A stretch of DNA of 64,000 nucleotides, taken from the NCBI GenBank assembly GCA_964369385.1, contig CAYJEY010000001.1, positions 124,001 to 188,000 of the forward strand. Reading direction: 5' to 3'. The stretch comes from CALVGQ01 sp964369385 (GTDB taxonomy: Bacteria > Bacillota_I > Bacilli_A > Erysipelotrichales > Erysipelotrichaceae). The notes under the pieces were generated by a model that saw only the letters and a list, made by a program, of their open reading frames with translations, ran no database searches and was not told the origin of the DNA. The translations under genes and the position numbers were made by a program. Shown in pieces: positions 18,168 to 26,648 of the stretch (positions are counted from its first letter, which is position 1; each line of letters opens with the position of its first letter).

Positions 18168-18182
18168 CAGACATATTTTTTT
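18151..18182 (+). terminator. Terminator overlapping the VanZ-like gene end
   Basis: TGTCTGCTAT-AAA-ATAGCAGACA followed by a T-rich tail. The stop codon lies in the 3' arm. Confidence 0.85.
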
Positions 18183-18215
18183 ATTTACCTCATAAAGTGT
18201 AATGAGGTGGAACAT

Positions 18216-19379
18216 ATGAAGAAATGGTTAATGAAGTTATTTATCGTGCTTGGAATTCTTACTAGTTGTATTAGTACAATTGAAGTAAATGCGGAAGAAG
18301 TAGATATCACACCACATTCACATGCAGCCGTATTGATAGACTATGAAACAGGAACACTAATTTATGCAAAGAATGAAAACGAAAAGCTCTATCCAGCTTC
18401 TATGACTAAAATGATGACGTTGATCTTGGTTATGGAGCACTTGCATGCCGGGGTGATTGATTGGAAAGATGAAATCACAGTAAGTGAATATGCAGAAAGT
18501 ATGGGAGGTGCTCAAGTTTACCTTGAACAAGGTGAAGTAATTTCAATTGAAGAATTGGTGAAGAGTACCGCAATTGCAAGTGCAAATGATGCTGCTGTAG
18601 TGCTTGCTGAAAAAGTCGGAGGAACAGTAAATAATTTTGTTGCGATGATGAATAAAAAAGCTCAAGAACTTGGATGTACAAATACGAATTTTATGAATCC
18701 TACTGGACTTCATGATGACCAACATTATTCCAGTGCGATGGATATGGCATTGATTGCCCAAGAACTTATCCGCGTCGGTGGTGATGATGTATTACAATAC
18801 ACATCAAGTTATGAAGGGTACATTCGAGAGGACACTGACAGTAAATTTTGGCTAGTGAATACTAATTCTCTAGTTCGTACTTATGAGGGGATGGATGGGC
18901 TTAAAACAGGTTTTACGAACCACTCTAGATATTGCATTACAGTAAGTGCAATACGAGATGGAATGCGATTGATTGGTGTTGTGATGAATGTTGCCACAAA
19001 AGATGAGCGTAGTGCAGATGCAACTGCATTGTTGGACTATGGATTTGCAACATATCATCTTGTTCAAGATATTGCTAAAAACACAGATGTTATGGAAATA
19101 ACAATTGATAAAGGGAAGCCTTCACAAGTCATGCTACGGACAATTGATGATGTAAGTCACTTAAGCCGAGTTGATGAGGAAATTATGCCTGTCAGACAAG
19201 AAACGCACATTCAGCAAAATCATGCGCCAATTGAAGCAGGTCAAGAAATTGGAAAGCTCATAATTGAATACAATGATGGTAGTACTTCTGAAGTAGGATT
19301 AACAATAGATCAGTCAGTTTATCAACTTGATTTCATTGATTTGTTTTTTAAAGCATTGAAGAATGCGTTATTTTGCTAA
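18216..19379 (+). CDS. dacF: D-alanyl-D-alanine carboxypeptidase (DacF-like, peptidase S11)
   Basis: A 387-residue penicillin-binding protein. It has a signal peptide (residues ~1-28), then the serine peptidase motifs SMTK near residue 67, SAN near 122 and KTG near 232. A C-terminal beta domain and a hydrophobic or amphipathic tail suggest membrane attachment. It trims the terminal D-Ala from peptidoglycan peptides. Location directly upstream of spoIIAA matches dacF of Bacillus, where it belongs to the spoIIA region. Here a strong terminator separates it from spoIIAA. Confidence 0.92.
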   Translation: MKKWLMKLFIVLGILTSCISTIEVNAEEVDITPHSHAAVLIDYETGTLIYAKNENEKLYPASMTKMMTLILVMEHLHAGVIDWKDEITVSEYAESMGGAQVYLEQGEVISIEELVKSTAIASANDAAVVLAEKVGGTVNNFVAMMNKKAQELGCTNTNFMNPTGLHDDQHYSSAMDMALIAQELIRVGGDDVLQYTSSYEGYIREDTDSKFWLVNTNSLVRTYEGMDGLKTGFTNHSRYCITVSAIRDGMRLIGVVMNVATKDERSADATALLDYGFATYHLVQDIAKNTDVMEITIDKGKPSQVMLRTIDDVSHLSRVDEEIMPVRQETHIQQNHAPIEAGQEIGKLIIEYNDGSTSEVGLTIDQSVYQLDFIDLFFKALKNALFC

Positions 19380-19420
19380 AAATCGACAATGTATCAATTT
19401 CAAATAATGTTTACATTTCA

Positions 19421-19453
19421 AAAGACAACGTGAGTCGATGTTGTCTTTTTTTT
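19421..19453 (+). terminator. Terminator between dacF and spoIIAA
   Basis: AAAGACAAC paired with GTTGTCTTT and a T run. The 183-base gap 19380-19562 otherwise holds the start region of spoIIAA; no convincing sigma-H or sigma-A promoter was recognised in it. Confidence 0.9.
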
Positions 19454-19562
19454 AGTTTATTTTTACTTTTTCGTTGCAAGTTTTGTCTAAGAAATAGAGC
19501 TTTTGTCGGATACATCCCTTTCTATTTTAGTTTGCATTAAAATGAAGAAAAGGAGTGAAATG

Positions 19563-19886
19563 ATGAAAAGTATAGTTAAAGGAAATACCTTGCATTTTAA
19601 GTTTTCAGGAGACATGGACAACTTTCAAGTAGCGAGGTTTAAACAAAAGAGTATTCAAATCATTGATAAACATCAATGCGAGGTAGTGAAGTTTGATTTT
19701 AATGAGGTTGGGTTTGTAGACAGTACAGGGATTGGTTATGTGTTAGCAAGATACAATCAGATTCAAGCTTATGGAGGAACATTGGTTGTAAAGAACTTAA
19801 GTTCAAGCGTAAAACGTATTTTTGCCTTATCTGGAATATTTTCTATTATTGAAGAAGAAAATTATTTAAGAAAGGAAACAGCGTAA
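19563..19886 (+). CDS. spoIIAA: Anti-sigma F factor antagonist
   Basis: A 107-residue STAS-domain protein. The phosphorylatable serine is in VDSTGIGYVLARY at about residue 54. Unphosphorylated SpoIIAA binds SpoIIAB and frees sigma F in the forespore; SpoIIAB phosphorylates it to switch this off. GGAG lies seven bases before the ATG at 19563; an ATG one codon earlier is also possible. Its stop overlaps the spoIIAB start by one base, so the pair is made in fixed ratio. Confidence 0.95.
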   Translation: MKSIVKGNTLHFKFSGDMDNFQVARFKQKSIQIIDKHQCEVVKFDFNEVGFVDSTGIGYVLARYNQIQAYGGTLVVKNLSSSVKRIFALSGIFSIIEEENYLRKETA

Positions 19887-20314
19887 TGAATCAAATGAAA
19901 ATTGAGTTTAGCTCGCTTCCTTGCAATGAAATCTTTGCAAGGACTGCTGGAGTTGCCTTTGTTATGAATTATAATCCAACAGTAGATGAGGTTATGGAGA
20001 TTAAAACTATTTTAGCAGAAGCGATTGTCAATTGCATTATTCATGGGTATAACAATCAAGTGACAGGGCTAATTACACTCATGATGGAAATTGATGAGCA
20101 ACGCATTGTAACTATTGAAGTGATTGATCAGGGGAAAGGAATCAAAGATATTGATCAAGCACGTCAACCATTATATACCTCGCGTTTAGATTTAGAACGC
20201 TCGGGGATGGGGATGACAATTATGGAAACTTTCTCTGATGACTTTGAAATTAAAAGTGAAGTGGGTGTTGGGACACATGTAAAAATCATTAAGAAGTTGC
20301 GTATTCATGAATAG
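19886..20314 (+). CDS. spoIIAB: Anti-sigma F factor and serine kinase
   Basis: A 142-residue GHKL-type ATPase. The N box is EAIVNCIIHGY near residue 49, the G1 box DQGKGI near 82, and the G2 region ERSGMGMTIME near 110. It holds sigma F inactive and phosphorylates SpoIIAA. It overlaps spoIIAA by one base and sigF by eight. Size and motifs match the Bacillus protein. Confidence 0.96.
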   Translation: MNQMKIEFSSLPCNEIFARTAGVAFVMNYNPTVDEVMEIKTILAEAIVNCIIHGYNNQVTGLITLMMEIDEQRIVTIEVIDQGKGIKDIDQARQPLYTSRLDLERSGMGMTIMETFSDDFEIKSEVGVGTHVKIIKKLRIHE

Positions 20315-21023
20315 TGAATTAAAGGCATTAATTCTAAGTGCGCAACAAGGGAATATTGAAGCAAAACAAGTTGTGATTGAGAGGAACATGGGACTAGTGT
20401 ATAGCTCAATCAAACGATTTAGGACAAATCAAGTTTATCCTGATTTAGTTCAAATCGGTTGTATTGGATTAATCAAGGCTATCAACAATTTTGATTTTAG
20501 CTATAATGTTGCCTTTTCTACTTATGCTGTTCCGATTATCATGGGTGAAGTGAAGCGCTACTTTCGTGATGAGGGACAAGTAAAAGTATCAAGAAGCATT
20601 AAAGAAAATGCAATTAAGCTTCAAAAACTCAAGGAGGATTTAGTGCAAAAAATCGGGCGTGAGCCAACTGTGCACGAGTTGCAAGAAGTTAGTGGCTTTG
20701 ACATGATGGATTTAACACTTGCAATTGACTCGGTACATTATTGCACGTCTCTTGATGCAAATGTCGATCAAGATGATGGTTCTTCCATGCGTATGGAAGA
20801 AAAGATAGAAGATACTTCAGTGGTTGATATTACACTACATGTTGCATTAAACCAAGAAATTAAAGGCTTAGAGCAAAGAGAGCAATTGATTTTATATTAT
20901 CGATATCAAAAAGATTTTAATCAAAGTCAAATTGCCCAAATATTAAATCTTTCACAAGTCCAAGTTTCACGTTTAGAAAAGAAGATTTATCAAAAGTTAA
21001 AAGAAAAGTTGAAAGAAAAGTAA
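20307..21023 (+). CDS. sigF: RNA polymerase sporulation sigma factor SigF
   Basis: A 238-residue sigma-70 family factor of the sporulation class. Region 2 runs from GLVYSSIKRFRT to YAVPIIMGEVKRYFRD, region 3 includes VSRSIKEN, and region 4 ends with the helix-turn-helix LNLSQVQVSRLEKKIYQKL. The position after spoIIAB identifies it as sigma F rather than sigma G. It directs early forespore transcription. A hairpin terminator follows immediately. Confidence 0.95.
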   Translation: MNSELKALILSAQQGNIEAKQVVIERNMGLVYSSIKRFRTNQVYPDLVQIGCIGLIKAINNFDFSYNVAFSTYAVPIIMGEVKRYFRDEGQVKVSRSIKENAIKLQKLKEDLVQKIGREPTVHELQEVSGFDMMDLTLAIDSVHYCTSLDANVDQDDGSSMRMEEKIEDTSVVDITLHVALNQEIKGLEQREQLILYYRYQKDFNQSQIAQILNLSQVQVSRLEKKIYQKLKEKLKEK

Positions 21024-21043
21024 AAAGGCAAATTGCCTTTTTT
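21022..21043 (+). terminator. Terminator of the spoIIA operon
   Basis: AAAAAGGC-AAATT-GCCTTTTTT directly after the sigF stop. Confidence 0.88.
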
Positions 21044-21051
21044 GTTTTAAA

Positions 21052-21082
21052 TGAATGTGATAAGAGTTGTTTGTCCATAATA
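21052..21082 (+). promoter_or_regulatory. Sigma-G (or sigma-F) type promoter of the spoVA operon
   Basis: TGAATG at 21052-21057 and CATAATA at 21076-21082, spaced by 18 bases, resemble the forespore sigma-G consensus (TGAATA and CATACTA in Bacillus). Position and the sporulation genes downstream support it. Confidence 0.6.
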
Positions 21083-21098
21083 CAATAGGAGGTAACTT

Positions 21099-21536
21099 AT
21101 GGATAAAAAAACAACAGCAGAAATAGTGAAAGCACATCAAGTAAAAAAAGGATCACTGCAAAGAAAAGTAGCTGCATTTATGTGTGGTGGTATACTTGGT
21201 GCTCTAGCACAAGTAATACTCGAGTTTTATAGCCTTGCACTAAATCTAACGCAATCACAAGCAGCTGCTCCTTTGGCGATGACATTCATTGTCCTAGCAG
21301 CAATTGCAACTGGATTAGGAGTATATGATCAACTTGCACAGAAACTAGGAGCTGGTTTATTTATACCGATTACAGGATTTGCGAATAGCTTGTGTTCATG
21401 TGCACTAGAAGGGAAAAGCGAAGGACTCATTTTTGGCATTGGTTCAAATATGTTTAAGTTAGCAGGATCAGTGCTAACTTATGGTATCGTGAGTGCTTAT
21501 AGTTTGGGTATTATTCGCTATATTTTTAATCTATGA
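21099..21536 (+). CDS. spoVAC: Stage V sporulation protein AC
   Basis: A 145-residue membrane protein with about four helices. The family signature GLGVYDQLAQKLGAGLFIPITGFAN is split here by position 75-100. SpoVAC is a component of the spore inner-membrane channel that moves dipicolinic acid and Ca(2+); purified Bacillus protein is mechanosensitive. AGGAGG is nine bases before the ATG. The stop overlaps the spoVAD start (ATGA). First gene of a four-gene operon; spoVAA and spoVAB of Bacillus are absent here. Confidence 0.96.
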   Translation: MDKKTTAEIVKAHQVKKGSLQRKVAAFMCGGILGALAQVILEFYSLALNLTQSQAAAPLAMTFIVLAAIATGLGVYDQLAQKLGAGLFIPITGFANSLCSCALEGKSEGLIFGIGSNMFKLAGSVLTYGIVSAYSLGIIRYIFNL

Positions 21537-22525
21537 AATTAATTCAATTGAGCGATGTTTATGTGTGTGCATATAGCAGTGTCTGCGGACCGTTTGAATT
21601 AGCAGGTCCTCTTGGTGATGAATTTGATAGAGGGTATGAAGATATGTATTGTGGAAGAAGTACGTACGAACAAGCAGAGCAACAATTGTTGGATGATGCA
21701 ATTTCACTAACACTACACAAAGCAAATATGAAGTCTTCTGAAGTTGATATTGGTTATGGTGGGGATTTGATGAATCAACTTTCATCTTCTCACTATGTGA
21801 TGAAGAACTATCCATTTGCGTTTGTTGGGGTATATGGTGCGTGCAGTACAAGTGTACTTGCTTCAATTCATGCGGCAATGATTCTACAACAATCGACACT
21901 TAAAAAGGCCTTATCATTTACGAGTTCACATAATGCCACTGCAGAGCGGCAATTCCGCTATCCCAATGAGTATGGCGTACAAAAACCACCCTCTACCACG
22001 TTTACAGCTACTGGAGCTGGGGCAATTCTGTTTTGTAAAGAAAAAAAGACAATTCGTGTAAAATCTGCAACGATTGGTAGAGTTGTTGATTTCGATTTTA
22101 GTAATCCAAATGACATGGGAAGTGCTATGGCGCCCGCAGCATTTGATACCATTATGCGTCATTTTGAAATGAGTCAAACAAGTTTTGATGATTATGATTT
22201 AATTGCAACTGGAGATTTATCACAAATTGGATTAGCCATTTTAAAAGATATGTTTGAGTATCAAGATATAGATACTCAAGGAAAACTTATCGATTGTGGT
22301 TGTTTACTGTATGATATCAATCGACAAGAGGTATTTTCTGGAGGAAGTGGTTGTGCTTGCAGTATTCTTGTGAGTTTAGCACATTTGTTTAAACAGCTCG
22401 AATTAGGACAAGCGAAAAGAATTATGATTGTAGCAACTGGAGCATTATTATCAGTGACAATGCTGCAACAAAAAGCTTCGATTCCATGCATTGCGCATGC
22501 AATTGTATATGAAAGGGTGGACTAA
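21533..22525 (+). CDS. spoVAD: Stage V sporulation protein AD
   Basis: A 330-residue protein with a thiolase-like fold that binds dipicolinic acid in Bacillus. Family signatures are GPFELAGPLGDEFD and the thiolase-type cysteine in GVYGACSTSVLAS. It starts within the last codon of spoVAC (ATGA overlap) and is followed one base later by spoVAE. Length is normal. Confidence 0.96.
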   Translation: MKLIQLSDVYVCAYSSVCGPFELAGPLGDEFDRGYEDMYCGRSTYEQAEQQLLDDAISLTLHKANMKSSEVDIGYGGDLMNQLSSSHYVMKNYPFAFVGVYGACSTSVLASIHAAMILQQSTLKKALSFTSSHNATAERQFRYPNEYGVQKPPSTTFTATGAGAILFCKEKKTIRVKSATIGRVVDFDFSNPNDMGSAMAPAAFDTIMRHFEMSQTSFDDYDLIATGDLSQIGLAILKDMFEYQDIDTQGKLIDCGCLLYDINRQEVFSGGSGCACSILVSLAHLFKQLELGQAKRIMIVATGALLSVTMLQQKASIPCIAHAIVYERVD

Positions 22526-22526
22526 T

Positions 22527-22877
22527 ATGGATTACATAGGAGCATTTTTAGTCTGTGGCTTGATTTGCTTAGCAGGGCAAGTCTTGTATGATCATACGAG
22601 TTGGACAGCTGGACATATTACAAGCTGTTTTGTTGTGATTGGTGCACTACTTGATACATTTGGAATATATGACCAACTCATTAAGTTTGGTGGTGCTGGT
22701 GCATATTTACCCATTACTAGTTTTGGTCATTCACTGATGCATGGAACAATGACAAAAGTAAACCAAATGGGACTACTTGGTATTGGACAGGGCATGTTGA
22801 CACTTACTGCATCTGGTATTACAACAGCAATATTTTGTGCCTTTTTTGTGGCATTAATATGTAGGCCGAAGTTATGA
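22527..22877 (+). CDS. spoVAE: Stage V sporulation protein AE
   Basis: A 116-residue membrane protein with about four helices, homologous to SpoVAC. It shares the fingerprint DTFGIYDQLIKFGGAGAYLP near residues 44-63. The start at 22527 follows AAAGGGTGG and gives the usual family length; an upstream in-frame ATG inside spoVAD is rejected. It overlaps spoVAF by four bases. Confidence 0.95.
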   Translation: MDYIGAFLVCGLICLAGQVLYDHTSWTAGHITSCFVVIGALLDTFGIYDQLIKFGGAGAYLPITSFGHSLMHGTMTKVNQMGLLGIGQGMLTLTASGITTAIFCAFFVALICRPKL

Positions 22878-24253
22878 TAAAATTTTCTACTCATCTAGCA
22901 AGTAACGTTGCATGGATTAAGAACGAAATTCAATGCTTTGATTTAACAATTCGCTCAATTGAAACACAACATGCCAAGTATATCCTTGTCTTTGTAGGGG
23001 GAGTAACCGGATCTGCTGCGATTGCACCAATACTTGAATCTCTTGTGGTACAACGAGAAGACCAACAGCCTCAATTTTATCCCTCAACAATTTCGAGTAC
23101 AGAAGATTTAGAAGACGCCATGATTAAAGTCATGCAAGGGCAAACACTTGTTATGAAGGAAGGGAATACCTATGGGTGGATTATCGAAACAAGAGCGATT
23201 CCAGGACGTTCACCAAGTGAGCCAAGTGTTGAACAAAGTATAAGAGGGGCAAGGGATGGTTTTGTTGAGTTGTTAATTATCAATATTGGCCTTATCCGAA
23301 AACGCATCAAAGATCCTAAAATGAATATTGAAACAAGGCAGTTTGGTAATCGAACGCATACTGATATTGCAGTTTTTTATATTCGAGATCTTGTCGATGA
23401 TATTGCTAAACAAGACTTGTTTAAGCGTCTTGATAAAATTGAAGAAAGTAAAGATATTCACTCTGAAAGACATCTGTGTGAACTCTTGTATGGACAATCG
23501 TTTAACCCATATCCTCATGTTCGCTACACGGAAAGACCAGACATTGTGACCATTCATTTACTCCAAGGTAATATTGCATTATTAGTGGATCAAAGTCCTA
23601 CTGCTGTACTTGTTCCTGCTACCTTTTTTGAGTCTACTTCACAGATTGAAGAGTATACACAAACTTATATGATTTCAATTGTACTGCGTTTTTTTCGATT
23701 GCTTGGGGTACTCGCAAGTTTATATTTATTACCAATTTGGATGATTTTAGTTATCAACAACGATAGTTTTTTCTTAACTCCTGCAAAACCGATTGAAGAT
23801 CCATTGTTGTTTGGAATACAAATACTTATTGCCGATGGATTAGTAGAGTGGATAAGGTTATCGCTCATTCACAGTCCATTATTACTCTCAAGTTTACTTG
23901 GACTTATTGCAGTACTTGTCTTTGGAGAAAGTGCAGTGGCATTTGGTGCGTATACACAAGAAATCCTTATCCTTGTGGCAGTAGTGAATATTGGTAACTT
24001 TGTAACAAGTAGTTATGAATTATCGATGGCTAATAAAATTAGTCGTTTGTTTTTTGTAGTGTGCATCATGTTATTTAAAACGGTTGGATGCATTGCAGGT
24101 TTTTTGATTCACTTCATTGTATTGGCAAGCGCTAAGTCAGGAGGAACACCGTATTTATATCCACTCTTTCCACTTAACATTAAAGAGTTAAGACGTATCT
24201 TTTTTGGTGACTTCACAAAGGCTTCAAAGCCCTCTAAAGGTGCAAAATCATAG
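22874..24253 (+). CDS. spoVAF: Stage V sporulation protein AF (GerA-family)
   Basis: A 459-residue protein of the GerA/SpoVAF superfamily. A soluble N-terminal half contains GRSPSEPSVEQSIRGARDGF near residues 115-134, a hallmark of GerA A-subunits. A C-terminal block of about five membrane helices follows residue ~270, then a short basic tail. SpoVAF promotes ion release in germination in Bacillus. It is the last gene of the spoVAC-D-E-F operon and ends at a hairpin. Confidence 0.95.
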   Translation: MIKFSTHLASNVAWIKNEIQCFDLTIRSIETQHAKYILVFVGGVTGSAAIAPILESLVVQREDQQPQFYPSTISSTEDLEDAMIKVMQGQTLVMKEGNTYGWIIETRAIPGRSPSEPSVEQSIRGARDGFVELLIINIGLIRKRIKDPKMNIETRQFGNRTHTDIAVFYIRDLVDDIAKQDLFKRLDKIEESKDIHSERHLCELLYGQSFNPYPHVRYTERPDIVTIHLLQGNIALLVDQSPTAVLVPATFFESTSQIEEYTQTYMISIVLRFFRLLGVLASLYLLPIWMILVINNDSFFLTPAKPIEDPLLFGIQILIADGLVEWIRLSLIHSPLLLSSLLGLIAVLVFGESAVAFGAYTQEILILVAVVNIGNFVTSSYELSMANKISRLFFVVCIMLFKTVGCIAGFLIHFIVLASAKSGGTPYLYPLFPLNIKELRRIFFGDFTKASKPSKGAKS

Positions 24254-24285
24254 GGAATTAGTTGTTTTTAACTAGTTCTCTTTTT
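24253..24285 (+). terminator. Terminator of the spoVA operon
   Basis: GGGAATTAGTT pairs with AACTAGTTCTC, using two G-T wobbles, followed by T residues. Confidence 0.75.
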
Positions 24286-24346
24286 ATCAAATAATACTAG
24301 TATGTGTTTCTCTTTTTTGGTACAATATTACAGTTGAGGTGATAAA

Positions 24347-25081
24347 ATGGCGTTTACAGTAAATGTACAACAATTTGAGGGTCCTTTGGACTTAATGCTA
24401 CATCTAATTAAGGAACAAGAATTAGACCTATTTGATTTAGATATTAGCTTACTCACAGACCAATATTTAAATTACATCAAAGCTTTAAGTAATTTGCATT
24501 TAGAAGTTGAGAGTGAGTACCTGGTTGAACTTGCCACACTTATTGAATATAAGAGTAAACGTTTATTGCCTAAAGATACATCAACACTCGAAGGGGAGTA
24601 TGAAGAGGATCCAAAAGAACGCCTAGTTCGTCGTCTTCTTGAATATCAACAATTTAAAGAAATTAGTCAACAATTAAATACAAACTATATGGAGCGTAGT
24701 TTACAAATGAGTAAACCAGTGTCCATTGAAGTAGAAAAATGGGTAGAGCAACAAGATGATAATACACCAATCGATGGAAATCCATACGAATTAGTAAAAG
24801 CGATGATGAAATGTATGCGCCGTCTTCAGTTATCAAAACCTATTGAGACTAAGTTCACAAGAAAAGAACTCTCAGTTGAAGATCGTATTCTTCAACTGAA
24901 AGCGCGATTTATACAGTTACCAAAAACATTTACATTTGATGATTTGTTGCAAGACTGTCAAGATTTACATATGTCGATCGTTACATTTTTAGCAGTGTTA
25001 GATTTAGCTCGACGTAAACTGCTTGTGTTTAACGTAGATGAAAAAGAAATAATTTGGTTTAGCAAAGGGGAAATGGTATGA
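24347..25081 (+). CDS. scpA: Segregation and condensation protein A (kleisin)
   Basis: A 244-residue kleisin that bridges the SMC dimer with ScpB to organise the chromosome. The N-terminal FEGPLDLMLHLIKEQELDLF (residues 10-29) and the C-terminal winged-helix segment FLAVLDLARRKLLVF are typical. GAGGTG precedes the ATG. It overlaps scpB by four bases. Confidence 0.96.
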   Translation: MAFTVNVQQFEGPLDLMLHLIKEQELDLFDLDISLLTDQYLNYIKALSNLHLEVESEYLVELATLIEYKSKRLLPKDTSTLEGEYEEDPKERLVRRLLEYQQFKEISQQLNTNYMERSLQMSKPVSIEVEKWVEQQDDNTPIDGNPYELVKAMMKCMRRLQLSKPIETKFTRKELSVEDRILQLKARFIQLPKTFTFDDLLQDCQDLHMSIVTFLAVLDLARRKLLVFNVDEKEIIWFSKGEMV

Positions 25082-25617
25082 GTGAATTAAAAAGTATCAT
25101 TGAAGGACTTTTATTTGTAGTAGGTGATGAAGGAATTATGGTGGATCAGCTATCACTTATTTTAGAAGTGTCAAATGAAGAAGCTCAAACACTTCTAGAT
25201 GAGATGCAAGCAATGTATCTAGATGATTCACGTGGAATTGAGATTGTGAACTATGGAGGTATTTATAAGTTTGTATCTAAAGCACTTGTTCATCCTTATG
25301 CTGAACAGTTATTTCAACAGGCAAAATCAAATACACTTAGTCAAAGTGCGCTTGAAACATTAGCGATTATTGCTTATCGACAACCAATTACACGTGTAGA
25401 GATTGAAGAAATTCGTGGAGTAGGTTGTGATATGATGCTAAGGAAACTTCAGGCAAGAAACATGGTTGAAGAAGTAGGAAGATCAGAAGCACCTGGACGA
25501 CCAATACTGTATGGAGTAACTAAAGAATTTATGGATTCTTTTAAATTAGTTAGTTTAGAAGAGTTACCAGACTTACCAGAATTTTCAAATCAGGACACAG
25601 ATAATTTATTTGATTAG
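25078..25617 (+). CDS. scpB: Segregation and condensation protein B
   Basis: A 179-residue protein with two winged-helix domains that dimerises and binds the ScpA centre in the SMC complex. The signature ETLAIIAYRQPITRVEIEEI lies at residues ~98-117 and GRPILYGVT near 141. ATGA overlap with scpA couples translation. A strong terminator covers the stop codon. Confidence 0.96.
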   Translation: MSELKSIIEGLLFVVGDEGIMVDQLSLILEVSNEEAQTLLDEMQAMYLDDSRGIEIVNYGGIYKFVSKALVHPYAEQLFQQAKSNTLSQSALETLAIIAYRQPITRVEIEEIRGVGCDMMLRKLQARNMVEEVGRSEAPGRPILYGVTKEFMDSFKLVSLEELPDLPEFSNQDTDNLFD

Positions 25618-25641
25618 ACAACATAGGCTGTTGTCTTTTTT
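25616..25641 (+). terminator. Terminator of scpAB
   Basis: AGACAAC-ATAGGCT-GTTGTCT followed by T residues. Confidence 0.9.
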
Positions 25642-25687
25642 TATTTTTTACCTTGCATATCCTATGAATACAAAGGAGGAAAAAAAG

Positions 25688-25963
25688 ATGGGAATGCCAC
25701 AAATTATTCAAACAGATGTTGATCGCGCGCAGGCAATCAATGCAATTATGCAATCAATTGCATTGACGGAGGCAGCAGTAGCACATATATTAAATGCCCA
25801 AGGGGAACATTTGCAGTATTTAATGAAAATGGATAAAGTAACACCAAAAATGATTCAAAAAATGTGTTGCTGCACAGGAAAAACATTAGAATCGGCAACA
25901 CAATTAGAAAATGCATTAAAAGATAAACTATGTGTATTGCACCAATGGATGCCAAACAAATAA
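25688..25963 (+). CDS. Putative spore-surface (coat/exosporium-type) protein
   Basis: A 91-residue protein. The stretch AINAIMQSIALTEAAVAHIL followed by NAQGEHLQYLM closely resembles, from memory, a helical domain in spore-surface proteins of Bacillus and Clostridium that reads like 'SIAxEElgLAHIINAEGEKIQ'. Three Cys in MCCCTGK near residue 60 could cross-link. AGGAGG precedes the ATG. It has its own downstream hairpin. No signal peptide. The spore assignment rests on this motif memory and on the neighbourhood, so it is moderate. Confidence 0.55.
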   Translation: MGMPQIIQTDVDRAQAINAIMQSIALTEAAVAHILNAQGEHLQYLMKMDKVTPKMIQKMCCCTGKTLESATQLENALKDKLCVLHQWMPNK

Positions 25964-25983
25964 AGTAAAATATTTGAGTAAAG

Positions 25984-26012
25984 GGTGATGTTTAACTACA
26001 TCACTTTTTTTA
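25984..26012 (+). terminator. Terminator after the spore-surface-like gene
   Basis: GTGATG-TTTAACTA-CATCAC flanked by AAAGG and a T run. Confidence 0.88.
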
Positions 26013-26063
26013 TGGTGAGTATTCTATATTAGCAGGTAGATTTTAACAAGGGAGGAGGACAAA

Positions 26064-26627
26064 ATGAAAAGATTAATGGAAAGAATAAGAAGTACAAAGC
26101 GACTAGGGTATTATTGTTTATTGAGCATCATGACAGTATTGCTTATACAATCAAGTTTAACTCTATTTGTGGATGTGCCTGCTGATTCAAGTACACAGGC
26201 ATTGGATATTGTGGTGAGATCAACACTTAGTTCTATATTTGGTTATTTACTAGCAACGGCAGTAAGTAGTACGCAAGTACCATTAAATGGAAATGATTCA
26301 AGTGAAAAGAGTAAGACTACAATTGGATTTAGTGATCAAGTGAAAGAAGAAGTGAAGTTAGTAAATGGTGATGTGAAGCCACAGAGTAAACCTGTAGTAA
26401 AAGAGCAAAAAAGCAAAAAAATCAATACGTATTATCCTGTTTCAAGTCGAACACAAATTTTTGTGCTCACAGCAATCTGTTTGTACTGTCTTGGCGTCAT
26501 GATATATGTAAGAGATTTTGGAGCTCAGTATGTAACAAATAGCTCTTCACCAGTAATTATTGCCCAGTTTAGAGAGTTGATCTCGGGTTGTATTGGTGCA
26601 CTAATTGGTATTTCTAAATATGAATAA
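26064..26627 (+). CDS. Membrane protein of unknown function (holin-like layout)
   Basis: A 187-residue protein not recognised. Two hydrophobic segments lie at ~18-37 and 48-70, a polar Lys/Ser-rich linker covers ~72-128, and a hydrophobic hairpin is near 130-150 with a final amphipathic stretch ending LISGCIGALIGISKYE. GGAGGAGG precedes the ATG. It begins a three-gene unit with the repeat protein (21-base gap) and the M23 peptidase. Such a membrane protein plus wall hydrolase recalls phage holin-lysin pairs, but the size and central linker are not typical of a holin. Confidence 0.5.
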   Translation: MKRLMERIRSTKRLGYYCLLSIMTVLLIQSSLTLFVDVPADSSTQALDIVVRSTLSSIFGYLLATAVSSTQVPLNGNDSSEKSKTTIGFSDQVKEEVKLVNGDVKPQSKPVVKEQKSKKINTYYPVSSRTQIFVLTAICLYCLGVMIYVRDFGAQYVTNSSSPVIIAQFRELISGCIGALIGISKYE

Positions 26628-26648
26628 TAAATAAGGAGGACTGCAAAA

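Noticed and set aside
19454..19562. Sigma-H promoter for spoIIAA
   Set aside because: The AGGA-type -35 and GAAT-type -10 do not occur at correct spacing; the real promoter was not identified.
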